A stretch of 8,718 nucleotides of DNA from CADEEX01 sp040081555 (GTDB lineage: Bacteria; Acidobacteriota; Vicinamibacteria; Vicinamibacterales; CAVVIG01). Within the stretch, counting starts at the first letter, position 1. Each line of letters starts with the position of its first letter. The notes beneath the pieces are model-generated. The model was not told where the DNA came from. It did no database searches and was given only the letters and a program-made list of their open reading frames with translations. Made by a program: the position numbers and the translations under genes. The DNA lies in NCBI GenBank assembly GCA_040081555.1, contig JBEBGG010000142.1, forward strand, positions 1 to 8,718. Direction: 5' to 3'. Of this stretch, positions 1 to 6,382 are shown one piece after another.

Positions 1-1
1 C

Positions 2-1252
2 CTGGCCCTCGGTCGCGACGACACAGACGACCCTTTCAATAGCGAGGATCTGGCGTTGCTCACCGCCGTCGCTGGCCAAGTCGCCACCGCCATCGAGAAC
101 GGCCGACTCTATCGCCAGCTGCACCTCAAGGCAGAGGAGCTGGGTCGCTTGCGCGAGTTCAATGACAACATCCTCGAGTCGCTCGATGACGGCCTGCTGG
201 TCTTCGGTGAGGACGAAGTCGTCGTCAGGTGGAATCATGCGCTCGAGAGTTTCTACGGAGTCGAGCGTGCGGCCGCCATCGACCGTCCGCTGACCGAGAT
301 CTTTGATGCGCCGTTTGTCAACGCCCTTCGCGCCGCAATGCGTGATAACCCGAGAGGCGCGGCTCTCTTCAAGGTGCCACTCACGGCGCGGCGTCCGGTC
401 GGCGACGGTGGTGCCGCGCCACGGTTGCTCATCAATGCGACGGCGGTCCCGTTGCAGAACACGACGGGACCTGATGCTGTCACCGGCACGATCTTGCTGC
501 TCGAGAATGTCACCGACCAGGCCCGCCTCGAAGAGCAGCTGCAGATTTCCGAAAAGATGGCGTCAATTGGACTGCTTGCGGCTGGCGTGGCGCATGAAGT
601 GAATACGCCCCTCACCGGCATCTCGAGCTACACACAGATGCTGCTGGAACAAGCGGATCCGTCAGACCCGCGGACGGTGCTGCTGGAGAAGATTGAGCGC
701 CAGACCTTTCGTGCCGCGAAGATCGTTAATGGTCTGCTCACGCTATCCCGCCAGGGGCCAGCCGGTGGCGAGCCCAGTCCGATGGACCTGAACGGCGTCG
801 TCACGGACGTGCTGTCGCTGCTTGAGCACCAATTCGAACAGGGCAAGATCAAGGTACGCCGCGAGCTGTCGGACGTGCCACTCACAGTGCTCGGCATTGA
901 GCATCAGCTCCAGCAGGTGTTTCTGAATCTCTTCCTCAATGCTCGCGATGCCATGCCACGTGGCGGCTGGCTGACGCTGGTGACTCGCATCGACGGCGAT
1001 TCTGTTCTTGTGGAAGTCGCGGACACTGGACAGGGTATTCCGCAAGAACAGCTCGCCCGTATTTACGATCCGTTCTTCACGACGAAGTCGATTGGGCGCG
1101 GCACTGGCCTTGGTCTCTCCATCTCGTACGGCATCGTGCGTGAACACGATGGTTCCCTGCGCTGCGACAGCGCGGTCGGCCAGGGCACCCGTTTTACGCT
1201 GACCATGCCAATGGCGATGCACGCCTCACGCCGAACCGCCGCTCGTCTGTAA
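2..1252 (+). CDS. Sensor histidine kinase (GAF-PAS-HisKA-HATPase), 5' partial
   Basis: This is the C-terminal part (416 codons) of a two-component sensor kinase. The reading frame is open to the left edge, so the true start lies outside. The TTG at 56 falls inside a GAF-like domain end (FNSEDLALLTAVAGQVATA) and is not a credible start. Numbered from the edge, a PAS-like domain covers about 50-170 (NILESLDDGLLVF), then the dimerisation/phosphoacceptor helix with the H-box AHEVNTPL (His198). The ATP-binding domain follows, with N-box FLNARDAMP (Asn313), G1 DTGQGIP (Asp341), F-box YDPFFTTK and G2 GRGTGLGLS (about 365-373). All catalytic motifs are intact, so autophosphorylation on His198 and transfer to the regulator 12 bases downstream are expected. 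No membrane segment is visible in this portion, and the signal sensed is unknown. Confidence in the family is high. Confidence 0.95.
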   Translation: MALGRDDTDDPFNSEDLALLTAVAGQVATAIENGRLYRQLHLKAEELGRLREFNDNILESLDDGLLVFGEDEVVVRWNHALESFYGVERAAAIDRPLTEIFDAPFVNALRAAMRDNPRGAALFKVPLTARRPVGDGGAAPRLLINATAVPLQNTTGPDAVTGTILLLENVTDQARLEEQLQISEKMASIGLLAAGVAHEVNTPLTGISSYTQMLLEQADPSDPRTVLLEKIERQTFRAAKIVNGLLTLSRQGPAGGEPSPMDLNGVVTDVLSLLEHQFEQGKIKVRRELSDVPLTVLGIEHQLQQVFLNLFLNARDAMPRGGWLTLVTRIDGDSVLVEVADTGQGIPQEQLARIYDPFFTTKSIGRGTGLGLSISYGIVREHDGSLRCDSAVGQGTRFTLTMPMAMHASRRTAARL

Positions 1253-1264
1253 CCGACCCAGCCC

Positions 1265-2743
1265 ATGCCCCCAACCCGAAAAGGCTCCGTTCTCGTCGTC
1301 GACGACGAGGAGATCATGCGCGAGATTCTGGAGACGCTGCTGGTCCGCGACGGGTACGACGTCCGCCTTGCGTCGTCCGGACAGGAAGGCCTAGACCTAG
1401 CGCGCACGATGCCGTTTGACGCCGCCATCGTCGATATCATGATGCCCGGCCTCGATGGCATCGCCACGCTTGACGAATTGAAGCGCCTCGACGAAGACCT
1501 TGCCGTGCTGATCATCACGGCATTCGCATCCGTTGAGAGCGCTATTTCGGCGATGAAGAGCGGCGCGTTCGACTACATTACCAAGCCGTTTAAGAATGAC
1601 GAAGTGCTGGTGGTGCTCAGAAACGCCATGGAGCGGCGGCGGCTGGTCTCTGAGAACCGCAGCCTGCGCCAGAACATTCAGGAGCGCTACCACAAGTTCG
1701 CCAACATCATCGGTCGTAGCCCGATGATGCGGCAGGTGTTCGACCTGATCATTCAAGCAGCTCCGAGTCGATCCACGATCCTCATTCAGGGTGAGGGCGG
1801 TGCTGGTAAGGAATTGGTCGCGCGCGCGATTCACAGTAATTCGTCGAGGTCGGAGCGGCCGTTTGTCGCCTCCAACGGCAGCAATCTCACACAGGATCTG
1901 CTCGAGTCGTCACTCTTCGGCCACGTCAAGGGTGCCTTCGAAGGCGCGTTGTTTCCGAAGAAGGGCTTGGTCGACGTCGCCGATCGCGGAACGCTCTTCA
2001 TCGACGAAATCGGCACAATGCCGATCGAGACTCAGAGCAAGCTGCTTCGGCTGATCCAAGACCGCGAATTCACGAGACTGGGCGATGTCGACCCCATCAA
2101 GGTGGATGTGCGAATTGTTGCGGCGACGCATCTTGATCTCAAGTCGCTCATGGAAGACGGGCGCTTCCATGAGGACCTGTATCACCGTCTGAACGTCATC
2201 TCCATTCAGCTGCCGCCGTTGCGGGACCGCAAGGATGACATTCCGCTGCTGGTGCAGCATTTCCTCGCCAAGTACGGCGCCGAGAATCGCAAGCTAGATG
2301 TCGAGGTGACACCTGACGCCCTGGACCTGCTCACCGAGTATGCATGGCCTGGCAATGTGCGTGAGCTCGAGAACGTGATTGAGCGTGCCGTGGTCCTGAG
2401 CTCGACGCCGCGCATCGGTGCGGATCTTATTCCTGCTCAGGTGCGCCGCTCGCCGAATTTCCACATCCCTCAGTTCGTGTTGCCGGCCGAAGGCATCTCC
2501 TTCAAAGATGTGACCACTCACTTCGAGAAGCGGCTCATCGAGTCAACGCTCGACGCGTCGGGCGGCGTTCAAAAGCGGGCCGCGGAATTGCTGCACATCA
2601 AGCCAACGACGCTGAACGAGATGATCAAGCGGTACGACATCCGCCCGCGGCGCCGTTCGGCTGGCGATGAACTTGGCGAAGGCAGGAAGGTCGGCGAACC
2701 AGTGCGGGTCACCCCCGCTGTGGACAGCGAGTCAGACAGTTGA
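1265..2743 (+). CDS. NtrC-family response regulator (REC-AAA+-Fis HTH) with divergent GAFTGA motif
   Basis: A 492-residue regulator, the normal length for the NtrC family and probably the partner of the upstream kinase. The receiver domain (about 7-120) has acidic residues Asp13/Asp14, phosphoacceptor Asp57 in VDIMMPG, Thr85 and Lys107 in TKPF. The AAA+ domain (about 146-380) has Walker A GEGGAGKE (176-183, Lys181), Walker B LFIDE (Asp247/Glu248), RLNV near 308-311 and WPGNVRELENV (361-371). A Fis-type helix-turn-helix lies at about 433-459 (KRAAELLHIKPTTLNEMIK), then a short charged tail. The sigma-54-contact loop, normally GAFTGA, is GAFEGA (223-228), and the usual FREDLY arginine is His302. 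It is therefore unclear whether this protein activates sigma-54 promoters; a sigma-70 or repressor role is possible. ATG 1265 is supported by the receiver beginning immediately after it; no Shine-Dalgarno sequence is evident. Its targets are not visible. Confidence 0.95.
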   Translation: MPPTRKGSVLVVDDEEIMREILETLLVRDGYDVRLASSGQEGLDLARTMPFDAAIVDIMMPGLDGIATLDELKRLDEDLAVLIITAFASVESAISAMKSGAFDYITKPFKNDEVLVVLRNAMERRRLVSENRSLRQNIQERYHKFANIIGRSPMMRQVFDLIIQAAPSRSTILIQGEGGAGKELVARAIHSNSSRSERPFVASNGSNLTQDLLESSLFGHVKGAFEGALFPKKGLVDVADRGTLFIDEIGTMPIETQSKLLRLIQDREFTRLGDVDPIKVDVRIVAATHLDLKSLMEDGRFHEDLYHRLNVISIQLPPLRDRKDDIPLLVQHFLAKYGAENRKLDVEVTPDALDLLTEYAWPGNVRELENVIERAVVLSSTPRIGADLIPAQVRRSPNFHIPQFVLPAEGISFKDVTTHFEKRLIESTLDASGGVQKRAAELLHIKPTTLNEMIKRYDIRPRRRSAGDELGEGRKVGEPVRVTPAVDSESDS

Positions 2744-2762
2744 CCCTCGATCGCCCGGAAGT
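2744..2762. other. 19-base convergent junction without a visible terminator
   Basis: The response regulator (+) and glycosyltransferase D (-) end tail to tail with only 19 bases between their stop codons. I see no stem followed by a T-run on either strand here or in the flanking gene ends. Transcripts from the two sides may therefore overlap as antisense RNAs, or end by a factor-dependent mechanism. Confidence 0.6.
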
Positions 2763-4085
2763 TCAGCGCGCGTTTCGGACCTTCGTGAACATCCGCTCGT
2801 ACTTGCCGAGCACAACGTCCCAGCGGTAGTTCGCCCGCACATAGTCCCGGCCGTTACGGCCGAGTGCTCTCCGCAGGCCAGGATCGGCCACCAGCCTGGT
2901 CAGGCACTCGACGAATTCATCGCGGTCTTCGTACCACAATCCACCGTTGCTCCGCACGCAGTGTTCAACGAGAACGGCGCTGCGACCGTTGACGAGGACT
3001 GGGGTTCCGACGGCCATCGCTTCGAGCGCCAGCAGCGAGAGGCTTTCGTATGGGGACGGGCAAATCACCACGTCCGCCGCCTCAAGGGCCTGCACCCGCT
3101 CGTTCTCCGCGAGCAGGCCGGCGAAGCGTACATACGGCTCCGAAGGCAGCGACATCAACTTCACGCCCATCAGCGCAAGCGTCGCATCTCCGCCGTGCTT
3201 GACGTAGCTGCCGAAGTAGTCGAGCAGTTCCTCGCAGCCCTTACCTGGATCGATGCGGCCGCCATAGAGCGCGAACGAACCGTGAATCCGATGCCTGCGG
3301 CGAAACACTGAGCCGCGTGCCGTCAGGTGCGAGGGAAACGACTGAGCCGGTTCGTCGTCATCGCGCGCCTGGGCCTGAGCGTCGGCCGCTTCCTGCACGG
3401 TTAGGGGCAGCGACTGGTCACCGATCACCGGTTCTTCGCCAGGCGGCAATGGCATGCGCGGATACGGCTGCTGGTGCGGGAGGTCGATGCCGACGCCAAT
3501 CACTTCTTCGAGCAGGGGACGGTCAGGAAACGCGCGCTGGACGAACTGTCGCTCGGCGTCAGTGAGGTAGCACAGCGCCGCGGCGTTGTTGAAAACGTCC
3601 CTGAAGATCTCGAGCTTGATCGCCGGTTCGTCGTGCGCGGTTGGCACGACGATGCTGCGGCCAGGGTTGACATCGAGTCCCATGACCGTCGTAGCGTACA
3701 GATAGGTGAAGAAGACCATCACGTCGTACTGCTGATGGTTGCGCTTCAGGTAGTCGATGAGCGCCGGACACCATGGTCCCTGCTGCTTCAGCCACTCGAC
3801 CTCATCTTGGCGTGTATGTGGGTTGTTGTAGATCCAGTCGGAGTAGCGATTGAATGATTCGAGGTCGCGGGTCTGCGCGTTGGCGAAGCGGCGCACCGTC
3901 ACTCCGCAGACGCGATCGATGCCTTCTGGATATTCATTCTTCCAGGTGATGTAGTCGCGCGCGCAGGTTGTCAGAACGTCGACGTCGTGAGTGGCGGAGA
4001 GCCGTTCGGCGACAAGACGACAAAGCTGCTCCGATCCGCCGAGCACATCGCCGCCGTAGCGCTGGATAATGAAGCCGATTTTCAT
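2763..4085 (-). CDS. GT4-like glycosyltransferase D, with inter-domain insertion
   Basis: A 440-residue GT-B fold, GT4-type (group 1) glycosyltransferase that should transfer a sugar from an activated donor onto a growing glycan in the cytoplasm; donor and acceptor cannot be read from the sequence. The N-terminal Rossmann domain opens with MKIGFIIQRYG and the loop GGSE (16-19). The C-terminal donor domain begins at LYGGRIDPGKG (Arg277, Lys282) and contains the family E-x7-E motif in PYESLSLLALEA (Glu347, Glu355). There is no signal peptide or membrane segment. It is a paralogue of the 7812-6379 enzyme (shared VDVLTTCARDY-like and VTWRNE-like segments), but carries about 50 extra polar, acidic and proline-rich residues (about 204-258) between the domains. 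Its ATG overlaps the upstream stop as ATGA, with no Shine-Dalgarno sequence visible, suggesting translational coupling. It is the last gene of the visible operon. Confidence 0.92.
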   Translation of the reverse strand: MKIGFIIQRYGGDVLGGSEQLCRLVAERLSATHDVDVLTTCARDYITWKNEYPEGIDRVCGVTVRRFANAQTRDLESFNRYSDWIYNNPHTRQDEVEWLKQQGPWCPALIDYLKRNHQQYDVMVFFTYLYATTVMGLDVNPGRSIVVPTAHDEPAIKLEIFRDVFNNAAALCYLTDAERQFVQRAFPDRPLLEEVIGVGIDLPHQQPYPRMPLPPGEEPVIGDQSLPLTVQEAADAQAQARDDDEPAQSFPSHLTARGSVFRRRHRIHGSFALYGGRIDPGKGCEELLDYFGSYVKHGGDATLALMGVKLMSLPSEPYVRFAGLLAENERVQALEAADVVICPSPYESLSLLALEAMAVGTPVLVNGRSAVLVEHCVRSNGGLWYEDRDEFVECLTRLVADPGLRRALGRNGRDYVRANYRWDVVLGKYERMFTKVRNAR

Positions 4086-5167
4086 GAGACGTGGGTGCTG
4101 CAGATCTTGGCCTGAGCGATCATTGATTCGAGTTCGTGCTGGATCTTGGTGTCTGTGAAGTCGGCCAACCGCCGGCGTTGGCCTGCGATGACCCGGCTAC
4201 GAAGCTGGTCGTCGAAGGCCAGAGCCCCAAGCAGTTCAGCAGCGTACTCCATGTCCTTCTCGAAAAACTGGACTCCCGCGCCACCAAGCGTTTCCGGAAT
4301 GGCTGCGGCACTGTAGGCGAGAATCGGGACGTCGGTCGCCATCGCCTCGAGCAGCGGCGCGCAAAACCCCTCGTGCTCGCTCATTGAGATGTAGACCGCG
4401 GCGTGCCGGTAGTAGACCGCCAGGTCTTCGTCTGGCACCGGCCCTGTGAACACGAAGCGCTCGTTCAGCATCCGGTACTGGGACATGAGTGCACGGATTG
4501 TCTGGTAGTAGCTCGGGACGGCGTCGTACTTGCCGACAAAGATGAAGCGATAGTACGCATCGACATAACGCTTGTAGTGCTCGGCCAGCTGAATGATGTC
4601 TTCGATCTTCTTGTTCGGGGCGACGCGGCCCACAAACAGGAAGTTCACGAAATCGTCGGTCAGGTGCCTCGCCAATGCCGGCCGGTCCTCCGCTTGAGTC
4701 AGGCGCGCCAGGTCGACAGAGAGCGGCACTACCGCGGTCCTGGAAAAGCCCATCGCATCAAGTTCCCGGCGGTTGTACTCGGACACGCCCACCGCAAGCT
4801 CCACGCGACCGATCAGCGTCGCCAGTTCTGCGCGCGCGATCGAGGCCAACCTGAAGAGTGCAGGATCGTAGGGAGCGAAGTACGCGGCCGGAGTGACGTT
4901 GTGATACTGGAGGATACGACCGCGGGGCAGCTGTGCGAATGCCTCAGTCATCACTGAGGGCAACGCAAAATGGAAGATGGTGAGGTCGCCAAGATGGGCC
5001 GCCGCGTCATCGAATGGTCGCACGTCGCCGCGCAGTGTGTCGTCGATCGTCAGCGCGAAGATGTCGGACTGATGGCCGAGCGTCCGGAGCAGGCTGCGGG
5101 TTCTCCTGGCGCTATCACCGATGGCGTCGCCCGTGTGTGCGGCGGGCACCCACTGATTGATGACCAT
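4082..5167 (-). CDS. GT4-like glycosyltransferase C
   Basis: A 361-residue GT-B fold, group 1 glycosyltransferase. The N-terminal domain has GDAIGDSARR (13-22), the segment QYHNVTPAAYFAPY (87-100) and VGVSEYNRREL (126-135). The donor-binding domain starts at FLFVGRVAPNKKIED (Arg181, Lys187) and carries the E-x7-E motif in SEHEGFCAPLLEA (Glu266, Glu274). No membrane segment or signal peptide is seen, so it is probably a soluble or peripheral cytoplasmic enzyme. It is closely similar in layout to the upstream enzyme at 6382-5171 (GDAIG, YHNxTPxxYFA, NKKIED, SEHEGFC) but lacks that protein's extra C-terminal tail. The start ATG lies 3 bases after the upstream TAG, preceded by a GAGGAAGG about 13 bases away. 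Its stop overlaps the next gene as ATGA. Sugar specificity is unknown. Confidence 0.93.
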   Translation of the reverse strand: MVINQWVPAAHTGDAIGDSARRTRSLLRTLGHQSDIFALTIDDTLRGDVRPFDDAAAHLGDLTIFHFALPSVMTEAFAQLPRGRILQYHNVTPAAYFAPYDPALFRLASIARAELATLIGRVELAVGVSEYNRRELDAMGFSRTAVVPLSVDLARLTQAEDRPALARHLTDDFVNFLFVGRVAPNKKIEDIIQLAEHYKRYVDAYYRFIFVGKYDAVPSYYQTIRALMSQYRMLNERFVFTGPVPDEDLAVYYRHAAVYISMSEHEGFCAPLLEAMATDVPILAYSAAAIPETLGGAGVQFFEKDMEYAAELLGALAFDDQLRSRVIAGQRRRLADFTDTKIQHELESMIAQAKICSTHVS

Positions 5168-5170
5168 CGC

Positions 5171-6382
5171 CTAGGTGGCGCCTTCCTCGGGCAATGCTTT
5201 GAACGCTGAGGGTCTGACCTTGCGGACCTCCTCCAACGCTTCGAAGGCGTCGAACTGATGCCAGAAATCGAAGGAGACCCTCGCGGCGCCCTGCCGCGGC
5301 GAACGCAGGATGCCTTCGACGAAACGCAACAGCGTGCCGTCGAAGTCCTTTGCCTCAAGCCGCTCCACTGCATCGAGCTGGTGTCTAACGATCGTGTCCT
5401 GGAGGTCCGTATCTGACAAGATAGCGTCCATCAAGGTCGCGACCCGCATGGGCGACTTGTCGTCATACAGCACTCCGGCGCCGTCCATCGTCGACGGCAC
5501 GGCGGTTGCGGCATACGCCAGCACGGGCACCTGCTTGTAGAACGCTTCGACCAGCGGGACGCAGAACCCTTCATGCTCGCTGGCGCAGAGAAACAGGTCC
5601 GCCACTTCGTAGTAGGCGATCAATTCTGCGTCCGACACGTGTCCCGTGAAGTGCACCGTCGACAGGCCCAACTCCTGGACCAGGTGCGTCAACGCGGCAA
5701 AGTAGCGTTCGAAGAGACTGAAGACGCCAACGATCAGCAGCCGGCTCCTAGGGTTGAATCGTGTGTGATACGCATGGAACGCGCCAATCACGTCTTCGAT
5801 CTTCTTGTTGGCGATCACTCGTCCGACAAAGACGATATTCGTCCACTCGTCGTCGAACTGCTTTGCAACGAACCAGTCGGCCGGACTGTCCAGGTGCGCG
5901 AGATCTGGCACAACCGGCAACACCGCCGTCCGCGTGAAGCCAAGCCGCTCGAGATCTAGGCGATTAAATTCAGAATCGCCCATCGCTAAATCGCAGCGGT
6001 CGACGTAGGCGTGGATCTCGCGTCGTCCGCGAAAGCACTGTCGCGCCAGCGTCCGATGCACCGCGGCAAAGTATTCGGGTGGGGTGATGTTGTGGTAGAT
6101 GAGCGCCATCCGGTCGGGAAGGGCATACGCTGTCCTGGAGGCCTTCGAACCGATCGAGAAGTGGTGGAGGAGCAGGTTGTCCGCGTGGCTCGCGTCGACG
6201 AGCTCGCGGTAATCGCGCGTCAGCGCTTCAAGCCGAGGGTCGGCCGTCTCCACAAAGATGTCCGACTCATAGCCCGAGGCGCGCAGCACGCGCTGAATAC
6301 CCAGGACTTCGTGGCCGATTGCGTCGCCGTAACCGAGCGTGGCTAGTACCTGGTGAACGGCCGGCGCAGAGCCGCGACTCAT
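5171..6382 (-). CDS. GT4-like glycosyltransferase B
   Basis: A 403-residue group 1 glycosyltransferase of the GT-B fold. Landmarks are GYGDAIGHE (17-25), IYHNITPPEYFAAVHR (95-110), GDSEFNRLDLERLGF (135-149), FVGRVIANKKIED (Arg188, Lys193/194) and the E-x7-E motif in SEHEGFCVPLVEA (Glu271, Glu279). It is a paralogue of the next gene, with a longer N-terminus (SRGSAPAVHQ) and about 40 extra C-terminal residues after the catalytic fold (about 361-403), including an aromatic/acidic segment FDFWHQFDAFEALEE of unknown role. No signal peptide or membrane helix is visible. Its ATG overlaps the upstream stop codon as ATGA. No Shine-Dalgarno sequence precedes it; instead a strong hairpin ends 8 bases before the ATG, so initiation probably depends on ribosomes arriving from the upstream gene. 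Donor and acceptor are not determinable here. Confidence 0.93.
   Translation of the reverse strand: MSRGSAPAVHQVLATLGYGDAIGHEVLGIQRVLRASGYESDIFVETADPRLEALTRDYRELVDASHADNLLLHHFSIGSKASRTAYALPDRMALIYHNITPPEYFAAVHRTLARQCFRGRREIHAYVDRCDLAMGDSEFNRLDLERLGFTRTAVLPVVPDLAHLDSPADWFVAKQFDDEWTNIVFVGRVIANKKIEDVIGAFHAYHTRFNPRSRLLIVGVFSLFERYFAALTHLVQELGLSTVHFTGHVSDAELIAYYEVADLFLCASEHEGFCVPLVEAFYKQVPVLAYAATAVPSTMDGAGVLYDDKSPMRVATLMDAILSDTDLQDTIVRHQLDAVERLEAKDFDGTLLRFVEGILRSPRQGAARVSFDFWHQFDAFEALEEVRKVRPSAFKALPEEGAT
5181..5188 (-). promoter_or_regulatory. Possible ribosome binding site for glycosyltransferase C
   Basis: On the - strand this reads GAGGAAGG, a purine-rich Shine-Dalgarno-like stretch within the last codons of glycosyltransferase B, 13 bases before the ATG at 5167. 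The spacing is longer than the usual 5-9 bases, so it is a weak candidate, but it is the best such match at any start in this window. Confidence 0.35.

Noticed and set aside
56..58. TTG as the start of the histidine kinase
   Set aside because: The frame stays open to the left edge and the preceding codons read as the end of a GAF-type domain, so the gene starts outside the window.
2667..3311. 214-residue + strand frame crossing the convergent junction
   Set aside because: It overlaps the end of the regulator and the antisense of glycosyltransferase D, both strongly supported by family motifs.
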